Shown one piece after another: positions 22,459 through 31,959 of a DNA stretch of 64,000 bases. Below the pieces are notes generated by a model, which saw nothing but the letters and a program-made list of their open reading frames with translations, searched no databases and was not told where the DNA came from. The stretch is from Catellatospora sp. TT07R-123. Its GTDB lineage: Bacteria > Actinomycetota > Actinomycetes > Mycobacteriales > Micromonosporaceae. The stretch spans positions 248,001 to 312,000 of the forward strand of contig NZ_BNEM01000001.1 of assembly GCF_018327705.1 (NCBI RefSeq). The letters are read 5' to 3'. The position numbers and the translations under genes were made by a program. Each line of letters starts with the position of its first letter. The first letter of the stretch is position 1.

Positions 22459-23196
22459 TCAGCCGTACGCGGGCTGCGGCACCGACACCCGCAGCGCCGT
22501 CTGCGCCTTCGTGTGCCGCGACTGCCTCGGAACCACCTGGTGGCGCGCCAGGAACGACGGCCATCGCGCCACCGCGGCGGCCGCGTGGGCCGAGGCGATC
22601 TTGCTGGACAGCTCCAGCACCGGCTCGGTCGGGAACTCCCACAGCTGCGCTGCCAGCGGGTGCCGCCAGCCGGGGGCGGCGCCCAGCGCCCGGCGTACGA
22701 GCACCGGCCCGAACAGCGACAACCCGTCCAGCGTGACGTCCTGCGGCGCGTGGGCCTGGAACAGCCGCCGCTGCCACGGCGAGAAGAGGACACCGGGCGG
22801 CATCCGGCGGGCCACCACCGCGGCGGCGGCCGTGTCGGCGGGCCGGGCCTTCAGCGAGGCCGTACAGACGAACGCGTCACCGAACATGTCCAGTTCGACC
22901 GCGAACCCCTTGCGGCGGCGCAGCCCCGGGTCCAGCGTGGCGGGGTCGGCCGGGCGCAGCCGCACCGTCGCGTCGGCCCGGCCGTCGCCCGTGCGGCGGA
23001 TCCGGACGATCAGCCCGGCCGCCTCCAGCTTCAGGCACGGAGTGTCCAGGTAGTACACCTGCCGGGTCCGCGCCGCGCCCAGATCGAGGCCCAGTGCCGC
23101 CGCCGCGTCGCGCCCCTCCCCCTCGGCCAGGGCCGCCTTCAGCTCGACGGTGTCGCAGGCGACGAGGAACGCCGGGTCGGCGGGTGCGTCGGTCAT
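22459..23196 (-). CDS. CYTH domain-containing protein
   Basis: A 245-residue protein with features of the CYTH/triphosphate-tunnel family: an acidic E-L-K-A start, then Y-Y-L-D-T-P-C-L-K-L-E-A-A-G-L-I-V-R-I-R-R and A-T-V-R-L-R strands whose charged side chains line the tunnel, and R-R-R-K-G-F-A-V-E-L-D. Members cleave triphosphates (thiamine triphosphate, tripolyphosphate) or form cAMP. The usual ExExK signature is partial here, so the activity is uncertain. I prefer ATG 23196 at the start of the conserved domain; an in-frame start at 23289 would add 31 poorly conserved residues. Confidence 0.65.
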   Translation of the reverse strand: MTDAPADPAFLVACDTVELKAALAEGEGRDAAAALGLDLGAARTRQVYYLDTPCLKLEAAGLIVRIRRTGDGRADATVRLRPADPATLDPGLRRRKGFAVELDMFGDAFVCTASLKARPADTAAAAVVARRMPPGVLFSPWQRRLFQAHAPQDVTLDGLSLFGPVLVRRALGAAPGWRHPLAAQLWEFPTEPVLELSSKIASAHAAAAVARWPSFLARHQVVPRQSRHTKAQTALRVSVPQPAYG

Positions 23197-23439
23197 CAGC
23201 TGTCCGGAGTCAGGGGTCACATGTGGTCGCAACGAGCGTTCGCCGAGCGCGGTCACCACCCGGTGGCCCGTTGCACTTCTGCTGTTCATCCTAGGACCCT
23301 GCTCTGGTGTCGATCACGCGGCGGAACCGACGGGTTTACGACTGAACGCCCGGCCGGGCGGCCGCGCGGGCACGGTCGGCTGGCGTGGCGCGCGGCGGAT
23401 TCCCAGCCTGTGCCCAGTCTCGCTGGCTAACGTGGGCAC

Positions 23440-23811
23440 ATGGACGAGAACCGAGCCCGGCGCGTGGTGGACGTGCTGCGCGAGCGCGGCGTGCCCGCCC
23501 ACCTGTCCCTGGCCGGCGGGCACCGCCGGGTCGGTGTCCGCATCGCGCTGCCCGACGGCCGCGAGGCGCTGTGGGACACCGACGGCACCGCCGGGCTGGA
23601 GGCCCAGGTGCTGCGCGACGGCATGCTGGTCGGCTTCGTGCCGCACATCCCGGGCTCGGAGGACTTCACCGAGGAGCAGGTCGTCGACGCCATCGCGCGC
23701 ACCGACTACGACCAGCCGATCGCCCGGCAGCGCAGTGCGGCGCCCCCGCCGGCCGCCCCGCTGCCGATGGAGGGCGGCTTCTTCCGCCGGCTGCGCGACG
23801 GCTTCCGCTGA
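23440..23811 (+). CDS. Hypothetical protein (123 aa)
   Basis: A small soluble protein (MDENRARRVVDVLRERGVPA) with an alternating beta-strand pattern in the middle (R-V-G-V-R-I-A-L-P-D-G-R-E-A-L-W-D) and a Pro/Ala-rich linker before a basic tail (F-F-R-R-L-R-D-G-F-R). No recognised domain, signal peptide or membrane segment. A TAACGT element lies about 8 bases before the ATG, suggesting a leaderless mRNA. Its stop is 9 bases from that of the convergent deaminase gene. Confidence 0.6.
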   Translation: MDENRARRVVDVLRERGVPAHLSLAGGHRRVGVRIALPDGREALWDTDGTAGLEAQVLRDGMLVGFVPHIPGSEDFTEEQVVDAIARTDYDQPIARQRSAAPPPAAPLPMEGGFFRRLRDGFR

Positions 23812-23820
23812 TCCGGGCCG

Positions 23821-24303
23821 CTAGGGCCGGCGGCCGTGCCGCCGGCGGTGCAGCGCGCGGATCTCGTCGGCCAGGTCGGGAACGGGTCCGTCCACCGGCA
23901 CCCCCGGCGCGACCTGCTGGACGGCCAGCGGCCGGACCGGCCCCGGCGGCAGCCCCAGTTCGTCGCGCCACGCGGTGAGCTGCTGCGACGAGCTGGCGTA
24001 CACGATGCGGCCCAGGCCGACCCAGGCGTGCGCCGCCGCGCACATCGGGCAGTGCTCGCCCGAGGTGTAGACGGTGGCGGCCGCCCGCTGCTCCGGCGAC
24101 AGGTGCGCGGCGGCCCAGCGGGCGATCTCGAACTCCGGATGCCGGGTCTCGTCGCCCGACGCGACGTGGTTGTGGTCCTCGAACAGCACCTCGCCGTCCG
24201 CGCCGGCCAGCACCGATCCGAACGGCTCGTCGCCGACCGAAAGCGCCAGCTCGGCCAGCTGCACGCAGCGGCGCAGGTGCGCGAGGTCCATCTCGTCGAT
24301 CAC
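23821..24303 (-). CDS. Nucleoside/cytidine deaminase family protein
   Basis: A 160-residue zinc deaminase of the cytidine/deoxycytidylate deaminase superfamily. The R-H-P-E-F-E motif supplies the His ligand and the catalytic Glu; S-G-E-H-C-P-M-C supplies the two Cys ligands. It resembles the nucleoside deaminases (guanine deaminase, TadA-like) of actinomycetes; the base it acts on is unknown. I chose GTG 24303 because a GGGGGA ribosome binding site precedes it; the internal ATG 24291 lacks one. It diverges from the next gene with 60 bases between the starts. Confidence 0.85.
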   Translation of the reverse strand: MIDEMDLAHLRRCVQLAELALSVGDEPFGSVLAGADGEVLFEDHNHVASGDETRHPEFEIARWAAAHLSPEQRAAATVYTSGEHCPMCAAAHAWVGLGRIVYASSSQQLTAWRDELGLPPGPVRPLAVQQVAPGVPVDGPVPDLADEIRALHRRRHGRRP

Positions 24304-24363
24304 GGCAGTCTCCCCCGGTTCCCACGCCCCCACGGCGAGGGTACAGACACTAGCCTTGCCCGG

Positions 24364-24714
24364 ATGACACATTGGCATGTGGTGATGCTGCGTGTGGTGC
24401 GCGACGGCAGCGGCCGCACCTACCGGGTGCGGCAGGTCGACATCGACTACCCGACCGCCGAAGCCGCCGCCGAGGTGCTCGTCGACCTGTACGAGCAGCA
24501 GCTGCGCATGCGCTTCGGCCCCGAGCGGCGCCCCGGCGTCGTCGGCATGTACGCCGGGAGTCCGGGCATGAGCACCGACCCGATGACCCCCGACGGCGAC
24601 GGCGATCACCTGACCGTGCTGCGCTGCGACGAGTCGGGCGAGGCCTGCATCGGCACCGGCAACGCCTGGGGCGAGCAGAAGATCGCCATGCGCAAGGCCC
24701 TCGGCATGTGGTGA
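24364..24714 (+). CDS. Hypothetical protein (116 aa)
   Basis: Begins MTHWHVVMLRVVRDGSGRTY. A short soluble protein with an H-V-V/R-V-R-Q-V-D-I-D-Y-P strand pair, a long helix (A-E-A-A-A-E-V-L-V-D-L-Y-E-Q-Q-L-R-M-R) and a C-terminal D-E-S-G-E-A-C-I-G-T-G-N-A-W-G-E-Q-K segment. I do not recognise the family. A TAGCCT element lies about 10 bases upstream of the ATG. It ends 10 bases from the stop of the convergent 14-gene cluster, marking that cluster's boundary. Confidence 0.6.
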   Translation: MTHWHVVMLRVVRDGSGRTYRVRQVDIDYPTAEAAAEVLVDLYEQQLRMRFGPERRPGVVGMYAGSPGMSTDPMTPDGDGDHLTVLRCDESGEACIGTGNAWGEQKIAMRKALGMW

Positions 24715-24724
24715 GCGGGCGGGT

Positions 24725-25606
24725 TCACAGCAGCTGGCGGGCGGTCGCCTGCTCGGCGAAGCCCAGCACCTCCAGCAGCACCGCGGCGTCGGCCGGGCGC
24801 AGCCGGCCCGCGGCGATGGCGCGGTCGGCGGTGCGGTGCGCCAGGGCCACGTACGCGGCCAGCGTCGGCGTGCCCGCCAGCGCCCGCAGGTGGCGGGCGA
24901 TCGTGCCCGCGTCGCCGCGCGACACCGGTCCGGTCAGCGCACCGTCGCCCATGGACAGCGCGTTGGCCAGCCCGGCCGTCAGCAGCGGCCGCAGCACCAG
25001 CCCGGGGTCGCGCAGCCCCGCCTCGCGCAGCCGGTCGGCGGCCTCGTTCACGAGCGTGACCAGGTGGTTGGCGCCGTGCGCGAGCGCGGCGTGGTAGAGG
25101 GCGCGGGCCTCGTCGGCGATCCACTCGGCGGTGCCGCCGAGGTCGGCCACCAGCCGGGCCGCGACCTCGCGGACCCCGTCGGGGGCGGTGACCCCGTAGG
25201 AGATCCCCGGCAGCCGGCCGAGGTCGGCCGGGGTGCCGGTGAACGTCATCGCCGGGTGCAGCGCCACGGGACGGCAGCCGACCGCCGCGGCGGGAGCGAG
25301 CACGCCCAGCCCGTGGGCGCCGGAGGTGTGCGCGACGACCTGGCCGGGGCGCAGGACGCCCATCTTGGCCAGTCCGGACACGACACCGGCCAGGGCGTCG
25401 TCGGGCACGGCCACCACCAGCAGGTCCGTCGCGGCGGTGGCGACCTCGTCGGTGGGCAGGTGCCGGGTGCCGGGCAGCATGGTGTGGATGCGATGGCGGG
25501 CCTGGTCGGAGGCGCCGGAGGCGGCCCCGACGTCGTATCCGGCCGCGGCCAGGGCGGCCCCGAGCACGGCGCCGACACGGCCGGCGGCGATCACCCCTGT
25601 TCTCAA
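24725..25606 (-). CDS. Rossmann-like DUF2520 protein, candidate ketopantoate reductase
   Basis: A 293-residue protein with an N-terminal NAD(P)-binding Rossmann fold (G-V-I-A-A-G-R-V-G-A-V-L-G) and a C-terminal helical DUF2520 domain (A-L-Y-H-A-A-L-A-H-G-A-N-H, then a Leu-rich helix bundle). In many actinobacteria a DUF2520 gene sits beside panC/panD in the housekeeping pantothenate operon and is thought to reduce ketopantoate to pantoate. The same role here would follow PanB, encoded three genes upstream. I chose TTG 25606: GAGGAG lies 6 bases upstream and the codon overlaps the preceding stop (TTGA). GTG 25594 is the alternative. It is the last gene of the cluster. The reaction is inference from context. 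Confidence 0.75.
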   Translation of the reverse strand: MRTGVIAAGRVGAVLGAALAAAGYDVGAASGASDQARHRIHTMLPGTRHLPTDEVATAATDLLVVAVPDDALAGVVSGLAKMGVLRPGQVVAHTSGAHGLGVLAPAAAVGCRPVALHPAMTFTGTPADLGRLPGISYGVTAPDGVREVAARLVADLGGTAEWIADEARALYHAALAHGANHLVTLVNEAADRLREAGLRDPGLVLRPLLTAGLANALSMGDGALTGPVSRGDAGTIARHLRALAGTPTLAAYVALAHRTADRAIAAGRLRPADAAVLLEVLGFAEQATARQLL

Positions 25607-26400
25607 CGTCTGCTCCTCATCGGTAGTGCGGCATCCACCGGCACCCGGTGCCAGGTGCCGGTGGCCGGGGCGGCGGTGAAGTCGTAGCGGACGGTGCCGT
25701 CGCCGATCGCCAGCAGCGACACCGACTGGGAGCGGAAGACCCGCCGCTCGCGGTCGGTCCGGCGGATGAGCAGGGCGCGGGGGTCCGCCGGGGCCAGGCC
25801 GCCGCCCTCGACGACGGGCAGCCACCCGGCCCAGGCCTCGGCGGTGGTGCCGTCGTCGGGGTCCGGTCGCGGCGCGGCCAGCAGCAGCGGCCGGAAGTGG
25901 GCGACGCGGGCGGCCATGTCGGCGGGTGAGGTCGGGTTGCCGGGATGCTGGTCGTCGCGGCCTTCGAGACCGCTGTTGACGATCAGGTGCAATCCCGCGC
26001 CCAGCCGCCGGGTGCGCAGGGCGGCGCCGTCCCAGGAGCTGAGCACGACGGTGTCGGTGTCGGCGGTGACCAGGTGGAACGGGTCGTAGCAGGGCAGCCG
26101 GGCACGGTCGAGGCCCTCCCCCGCCGCGACTGCCAGCGGCAGCTCCCCGCGCGAGCGCCGGGCCGCGCCGGGGCAGCCGCGGCCGAAGCCGTTGAGCAGG
26201 CACGCGACCCGGCCGTCGGCAGCCTGGACGGCGAGCCAGGTGCCGCCGGCCGCGCGGTCGCGGCCGGCGACGATCCCGGGCCGGTCGGGCCAGTGGGCGC
26301 CGGGCAGGTCCCAGGCGCGCCCGGCCAGCTCGTCGCGTACGGCGGCGAGCAGGACCGGCACCCGCGCCCCGGGATCAACGCTGATGATCGCGGTGCACAT
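25603..26400 (-). CDS. NRDE (TANGO2-like) family protein 1
   Basis: A 265-residue protein starting MCTAIISVDP, with the family hallmarks: Cys at position 2, a V-A-G-R-D-R-A-A-G-G-T-W-L-A-V block near residues 43-58, and an L-L-N-G-F-G stretch after it. NRDE/TANGO2 proteins have an Ntn-hydrolase-like fold in which Cys2 would become the N-terminal nucleophile; their reaction is not settled, but human TANGO2 has been linked to acyl-CoA/CoA metabolism. Its 5' end overlaps the ATP-grasp gene by 26 bases and its stop overlaps the DUF2520 start, so it is firmly part of the cluster. A second, divergent NRDE protein is encoded at 38724-39773. Confidence 0.8.
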   Translation of the reverse strand: MCTAIISVDPGARVPVLLAAVRDELAGRAWDLPGAHWPDRPGIVAGRDRAAGGTWLAVQAADGRVACLLNGFGRGCPGAARRSRGELPLAVAAGEGLDRARLPCYDPFHLVTADTDTVVLSSWDGAALRTRRLGAGLHLIVNSGLEGRDDQHPGNPTSPADMAARVAHFRPLLLAAPRPDPDDGTTAEAWAGWLPVVEGGGLAPADPRALLIRRTDRERRVFRSQSVSLLAIGDGTVRYDFTAAPATGTWHRVPVDAALPMRSRR

Positions 26401-27604
26401 CGGTCCCGTCCGGGTGCTCGTAGGTGAAGGTCAGCGCGTCGCAGGCCCGTGCGATGACGGCGAGCATCTCGGCGTGGTCGGCGGCGACGCCGAAGATCGC
26501 GTCGACGAGTTCGGTCATGACGCCGCCGACGAGCTCCGCGGGCGGCCGTAGAAACAGGTTGTAGGCGGCCACGCCGGGCACGGCGCGGGCCTGGCGGGCG
26601 CCGTCGACGCGCAGCAGCCGGGTCGCGCCGAGCGGGGGGATGTTGTGGTACTGGAAGACCACCCGCCCGGCCACGTCGAGCGGCTCCGGCCGCACGTCCT
26701 CGCCGAGCGCGAGCCGGGCTGCCAGGGTGACGAGGTTGACGCCGCAGCCGCGTACGGCGAGGGCGTTGATCTGGCCGCCCACACGGCCGTTGACCTCGAT
26801 GACGCGCGGTCCGTCGGCGGTCAGCTTGATCTCGGTATGGGTGATGCCCGTGGTGACGCCCAGCGCCCCCAGCGCGGCCGTGGCCAGGTCGCGGACCTGC
26901 TGGTCCTCGTCGGCGGCCAGCGGCGCGGGCCAGAAGTGCCCGCTCTCGCGAAACGGCGGCTGGAGCGGGTACTTGCCGGTGACCGCGAGGTGGGTGACCG
27001 TGCCGCCGCTGACGGCGCTCTCGACCGAGACGAAGTCGCCGAAGGGCAGGCTGGGACGGCCCCGCAGGTACTCCTCGACGACGGCCTCCCCGGTCCACGG
27101 CAGTGCCGCGAGCTGCTCGGGGCTCTCGACGAGGTAGGTGTGGCGGCTGCCCTCGCCCCGGCGGGGCTTGACGACGACGGGCAGCCCGACGGCGTGCGCG
27201 TGCGCGGCGAGCTCGGCCGGGTCGCGGGCGAGCAGGCTGGCGGTGGCCTGCACGCCCGCCTCGGCCAGCCGGCGGCGCTGGGCGTGCTTGTCGCGCAGCA
27301 GGGTGACCGTGGCGAGGTCGTGGTAGGGCAGTCCGAGGGCGGCGGCCAGGTCGGCGGTGTCGGCGACGAGGCTCTCGGCGTAGGTGACGATGCCGTCGGG
27401 GCGCCACCGCTTGAGCGCGGCGAGCAGGTTCTCGCGGGGCTGGGCCAGGGGCTCGATCCGCGTGGACCCGGCCAGCAGCGGCTCGTACTCGGCGGCGTGA
27501 TCGGAGTCGCCGAGCACGACGAGGACCTCGTACCCGGCCAGGCCGACGAGCAGTTCGCCGGGGGTGACCGCGCCGCGGTCGAACAGCACGACGATGCGGG
27601 ACAC
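26375..27604 (-). CDS. ATP-grasp ligase
   Basis: A 409-residue ATP-grasp enzyme. N-terminal Rossmann-like domain to about residue 100, then the ATP-binding part with V-V-V-K-P-R-R-G-E-G-S and V-V-E-E-Y-L-R-G, and the Mg-binding E-V-N-G-R-V-G-G near residue 290. It resembles amino-acid or carboxylate-amine ligases that join a carboxylate to an amine through an acyl-phosphate. Next to panB, panD and a likely ketopantoate reductase, but with no panC in the window, it is a candidate for joining pantoate (or an analogue) to beta-alanine or another amine. That is inference. GTG 27604 is chosen for its AGGAG site 7 bases upstream. It starts 10 bases after panB. Confidence 0.82.
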   Translation of the reverse strand: MSRIVVLFDRGAVTPGELLVGLAGYEVLVVLGDSDHAAEYEPLLAGSTRIEPLAQPRENLLAALKRWRPDGIVTYAESLVADTADLAAALGLPYHDLATVTLLRDKHAQRRRLAEAGVQATASLLARDPAELAAHAHAVGLPVVVKPRRGEGSRHTYLVESPEQLAALPWTGEAVVEEYLRGRPSLPFGDFVSVESAVSGGTVTHLAVTGKYPLQPPFRESGHFWPAPLAADEDQQVRDLATAALGALGVTTGITHTEIKLTADGPRVIEVNGRVGGQINALAVRGCGVNLVTLAARLALGEDVRPEPLDVAGRVVFQYHNIPPLGATRLLRVDGARQARAVPGVAAYNLFLRPPAELVGGVMTELVDAIFGVAADHAEMLAVIARACDALTFTYEHPDGTDVHRDHQR

Positions 27605-27614
27605 GATGCGGCTC

Positions 27615-28448
<834 letters not shown>

Positions 28449-28449
28449 G

Positions 28450-29694
28450 TCAGCTCCTCGCGGGTGCGGGTTCGAGCACGGATTCGGGGACGGCCAGCCG
28501 CTGCTGCGACCAGGCCGACAGGGGGACGGTGGCCAGCCCGGCCACGGCGAACAGCGCGCCGATGCCGAGCCAGGCGGGCAGGCCCAGGCCGAGCAGCGGC
28601 ATGGCGAACAGGACGGGCCCGAGCGCCTGCATGAACTGGACCGCGAGGCTCCACGCGCCGAGGTACTCGCCCTGGGCGTGCTCGGGCGCCAGGGCGTAGG
28701 ACAGGCCCCAGTTGGCGGCCGAGCAGTAGATCTCGCCGAGGGTGATCAGCAGCATCCCGGCGAACAGCAGGATCGCGGTGGGCAGCGCGGGCCGCCCGGA
28801 CGACAGGCCCCACAGCAGGCAGCCGCCGAGCAGCGCGAACCCGGCGCGGCGGCTGAGCTGCGCCGATCCACCGACGGTGTCGGCGCCGCGGCTCAGCCGG
28901 ACCTGCAGCACGATGACCAGCACCGTGTTGCTGATCATGAGGGCGGCCAGCAGTGACGGCGGGGCGCTGGTGCGTTGCAGCACCCACAGCGGCAGGCCGA
29001 CGTTGAGCAGCTGGGTGTGCATGTAGACCGCCCCGGCCACCAGCGCCATCGCCATGAACGGGGCGTTGCGCAGCGCGGCCCGGGGTGCGGCCTGCCCGGC
29101 CGCGACGGGGACCCGGGCGGCGGGCAGGCGCAGCAGCACCAGGGTCGACACGGCGTACGCGGCCGCGCAGGCCACGGCCAGCAGCGCGTACAGGCGGGGG
29201 TCGCGCAGGGCCAGGACGACCCCCGCCCCGGCGGAGCCGAGCGCGAACCCGATGTTGAAGACGGTCCGGTTGTACGCGTTGGCGCGGACCCGGTCCTCCT
29301 TGGACGAGATCGCCGACAGGTACGCCCGCCGGTTCGGCGACTCGCTGCAATCGGCCAGCGCGATCACCGTCACCAGCGCGAAGAAGCTCCAGAACGAGCC
29401 GGCCAGCAGGTACCCGGCGAAGCCCGCGGCACGGACCAGGTTGAGCACGATCAGGACCCGCTGGTGGCCGAACCGGTCGCCGAGCACGCCCGCCGGGACG
29501 GAGGCGACCAGCCCGGCCAGGCCGGCGGCGGTGAGACCCGCGCCGACCTGGCCCGCGGACAGGCCCACGTAGTTGATGAAGAACGCGGCACTGCCGGTGA
29601 CGAACGCGCCGGTGCCGATCGCGGCGACCAGGCTGATCACCGAGTAGCCCCGCAGCGGCCCCGGCGGCGGCAGCAGCTTGCGCAGCCAGGTCAC
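28450..29694 (-). CDS. MFS transporter
   Basis: A 414-residue major facilitator with about 12 hydrophobic segments. The loop after the second segment carries the MFS signature in [11 protein letters not shown]. It resembles drug-efflux type MFS proteins and is the only transporter in the cluster, so it probably exports the product (or protects the producer). GTG 29694 is the start: it overlaps the preceding PCP-thioesterase stop (GTGA), an arrangement for coupled translation. A longer frame upstream lies inside the neighbouring gene. Confidence 0.88.
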   Translation of the reverse strand: MTWLRKLLPPPGPLRGYSVISLVAAIGTGAFVTGSAAFFINYVGLSAGQVGAGLTAAGLAGLVASVPAGVLGDRFGHQRVLIVLNLVRAAGFAGYLLAGSFWSFFALVTVIALADCSESPNRRAYLSAISSKEDRVRANAYNRTVFNIGFALGSAGAGVVLALRDPRLYALLAVACAAAYAVSTLVLLRLPAARVPVAAGQAAPRAALRNAPFMAMALVAGAVYMHTQLLNVGLPLWVLQRTSAPPSLLAALMISNTVLVIVLQVRLSRGADTVGGSAQLSRRAGFALLGGCLLWGLSSGRPALPTAILLFAGMLLITLGEIYCSAANWGLSYALAPEHAQGEYLGAWSLAVQFMQALGPVLFAMPLLGLGLPAWLGIGALFAVAGLATVPLSAWSQQRLAVPESVLEPAPARS

Positions 29695-30749
29695 CGGGCA
29701 CCGTCGGAGGTCTTGCCCAGCGCCTCCCAGAACCCGGCGTCCTTGACGATGTCCCAGGTGTCGGCGTGCGGGTAGACGTGCTCGACCAGGTCGGCGGCCA
29801 GCGGCGCCCAGGAGAGGCGGGGGTCGGCGGCGTACTCGGCCTGCTGGAAGACCCGGGTCGGGCCGGTGTAGGGGCGGGCCTCGTAGTGGATCTGCGCGAA
29901 GGCCAGCGACGCCCACACCAGGTGCAGCCAGTTCCAGTCCTCGACCTTGGCGTCCTGGTCGTACCAGTCCCACGACGTCAGCTCCGGCATGATCGTGGGC
30001 GCGGCCGCGGACAGGTCCTCGACGCCGTACCGCTTGCTCAGCCAGGCCAGCCGGAACCGGTAGAAGTCGGCCAGGCCCCAGCCGAAGTCGAACCCGTGCG
30101 GGGCCGTCGCCGGGGCGCAGTTGATCAGAGCCAGGTCGGCGACGGTCTCACCCTGCGCGGTCAGCCGCTGGGCGATCTCGTAGGCGACCAGGCCGCCGGA
30201 GCACAGGCCGCCCAGGTGGTAGGGGCCGTGCGGCTGGATCGCGCGGATCTCGGCCAGGTGCCGTTCGGCACGGTCGCCGATGGTCAGCAGCGGGCGCTCG
30301 CGGCGGGCCAGCATGCCGGAGCGGATGCCGTACAGCGGGCGGCGGTAGCCGAACTGCTCGGCGAACCGGCCCAGGAACTCGATGTTGCCGCTGCCCCAGT
30401 GCACGCAGAAGAACGGCGCGCCCTCGCCCTCGGTGAGCGGCAGGACGGTCTGGGCCGGCGGCTGCTGCCACGGGCTGACCGTGTTCTTCCACAGGTCGTC
30501 GAAGGTCTCGTCGGCGGTGGCGGCCGCGGTCGCCGTGCCGGCCAGGGCCGCGGCGATGCCGGTGAAGGTCTGGTGCTCGAAGACGATGCTGGCGGCCAGG
30601 TCGATGCCGGCCTTGCGGGCCTCGCTGACCAGCTTGACGACCAGCAGCGAGTATCCGCCGACGTCGAAGAAGTTGTCCTCGGGCTCGACGTCGTAGTCGA
30701 GCAGGTCGGCGGCGATCTGGGCGAGTCTGGCGGCGATCGGGTCGGTCAT
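29691..30749 (-). CDS. PCP-thioesterase didomain protein
   Basis: A 352-residue NRPS fragment. Residues 1-75 are a peptidyl carrier domain; D-V-G-G-Y-S-L-L places the phosphopantetheine Ser at 34. Residues about 100-352 form an alpha/beta-hydrolase thioesterase. In the nucleophile elbow (G-G-L-C-S-G-G, residues 180-186) Cys183 occupies the position normally held by Ser. Cys thioesterases of this kind are known from beta-lactone and beta-lactam forming NRPSs, but also occur elsewhere. The didomain lacks adenylation and condensation domains; the stand-alone adenylating enzyme at 33354-34880 is the likely partner. The start overlaps the coaX stop by one base (TGATG). Confidence 0.88.
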   Translation of the reverse strand: MTDPIAARLAQIAADLLDYDVEPEDNFFDVGGYSLLVVKLVSEARKAGIDLAASIVFEHQTFTGIAAALAGTATAAATADETFDDLWKNTVSPWQQPPAQTVLPLTEGEGAPFFCVHWGSGNIEFLGRFAEQFGYRRPLYGIRSGMLARRERPLLTIGDRAERHLAEIRAIQPHGPYHLGGLCSGGLVAYEIAQRLTAQGETVADLALINCAPATAPHGFDFGWGLADFYRFRLAWLSKRYGVEDLSAAAPTIMPELTSWDWYDQDAKVEDWNWLHLVWASLAFAQIHYEARPYTGPTRVFQQAEYAADPRLSWAPLAADLVEHVYPHADTWDIVKDAGFWEALGKTSDGAR

Positions 30750-31522
30750 CACTGTCCTACCAGGGCGGAGTGGGCGAACGCGGTCTGCAGTCCGATGAGG
30801 GTCAGGTGCGGTTCGTGGTGGGTGACGGTCTTGCACTCGGCGGTGACCAGGGGCGCGAGCCCGCCGGTGGCGACGACGGCCTGCACGCTGCCGCCGAGCT
30901 CGTCGAGGATGCGCGAGACGATCCCGTCGACCTGCCCGGCGAAGCCGTAGACCAGGCCGGACTGCAGGCAGTGCATGGTGTTCTTGCCGATGACGGTGGC
31001 GGGGCGGCGGGCCTCGACCTTGCGCAGCTGCGCGGCGTACGTGGCCAGCGCGTCCATGGAGATCTGGATGCCGGGGGCGAGCACCCCGCCCAGGAACGCG
31101 CCGTCGTCGCCGACCACGTCGAAGTTGGTCGAGGTGCCGAAGTCGACCACGATCGCGGCGCCGCCGTAGAGGCGGTGGGCGGCCAGGGCGTTGGCGACGC
31201 GGTCGGCGCCGACCTCGTGCGGGTGGTCCACGCGCAGGGCCAGCCCGCCGGTGACCCCCGACTCGATGACCAGCGCCGGCAGGTCGCCGTGGTAGCGGGC
31301 GAGCATGGTGCGCAGCTCGCGCTTGACGTCGGGCACGGTCGAGCAGGCGGCCACGCCGCTGATGTCCGCCAGTCGCGGGCCGAGCAGCCCGGCCAGCTTC
31401 AGGTGCAGCTCGTCGGCGGTGGTGCGCCGGTCGGTGCCGATGCGCCAGGTGTGGTGCACCCGGTCGCCGTCGAAGAGCGCCAGCACCGTGTTGGTGTTGC
31501 CGATGTCAACGGTGAGCAGCAT
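30749..31522 (-). CDS. coaX: Type III pantothenate kinase
   Basis: A 257-residue CoaX, normal length. It phosphorylates pantothenate to 4'-phosphopantothenate. The nucleotide-binding D-I-G-N-T-N-T at residues 6-12, the H-E-V-G-A-D-R-V-A-N-A substrate/catalytic block near 105 and the V-D-F-G-T-S-T-N-F-D-V-V phosphate loop near 125 are all present. Type III kinases are not inhibited by CoA and do not use many pantothenamide antimetabolites, which matters if this operon deals with pantothenate analogues. It starts 2 bases after panD ends and overlaps the next gene by one base. Confidence 0.94.
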   Translation of the reverse strand: MLLTVDIGNTNTVLALFDGDRVHHTWRIGTDRRTTADELHLKLAGLLGPRLADISGVAACSTVPDVKRELRTMLARYHGDLPALVIESGVTGGLALRVDHPHEVGADRVANALAAHRLYGGAAIVVDFGTSTNFDVVGDDGAFLGGVLAPGIQISMDALATYAAQLRKVEARRPATVIGKNTMHCLQSGLVYGFAGQVDGIVSRILDELGGSVQAVVATGGLAPLVTAECKTVTHHEPHLTLIGLQTAFAHSALVGQ

Positions 31523-31524
31523 GG

Positions 31525-31929
31525 TCAGCGGCCCGCCGACAGGACGACGCCGGGCGCGGCGTGGCTGGGGTCGGCGTCGACGTGCACGATCCGGTTGTCG
31601 GTGTTCACGTGGACGACCCTCGGTTCGAAGACCTTCGCCTCGGCGTCGGCGAGGATCGCGTACGCGATGATGATGACCATGTCGCCGGGGTGCACCAGGT
31701 GCGCGGCGGCCCCGTTGATGCCGATGACGCCCGAACCGCGCTCGCCCTCGATGACGTAGGTCTCCAGGCGGGCGCCGTTGGTGATGTCGACGATGGCGAC
31801 CTGCTCGCCGGGCAGCAGGTCGGCGGCGTCCATGAGGTCGGCGTCGATGGTGACCGAGCCGACGTAGTGCAGGTCCGCCTGGGTGACGACGGCACGGTGG
31901 ATCTTGGACTTGAACATGGTGCGCAGCAT
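31525..31929 (-). CDS. panD: Aspartate 1-decarboxylase
   Basis: A 134-residue pyruvoyl enzyme that decarboxylates aspartate to beta-alanine. It begins [20 protein letters not shown], with the self-cleavage site G-S in H-Y-V-G-S-V-T-I-D (the Ser becomes the pyruvoyl group), and the Arg and Tyr of N-G-A-R-L-E-T-Y that bind substrate and help processing. Length is normal. It lies 30 bases after the aminotransferase gene and 2 bases before coaX. It would supply beta-alanine for a pantothenate-type amide. Confidence 0.96.
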   Translation of the reverse strand: MLRTMFKSKIHRAVVTQADLHYVGSVTIDADLMDAADLLPGEQVAIVDITNGARLETYVIEGERGSGVIGINGAAAHLVHPGDMVIIIAYAILADAEAKVFEPRVVHVNTDNRIVHVDADPSHAAPGVVLSAGR

Positions 31930-31959
31930 GGATGTCTCTCCTGGATCAGTGCGGTGTGG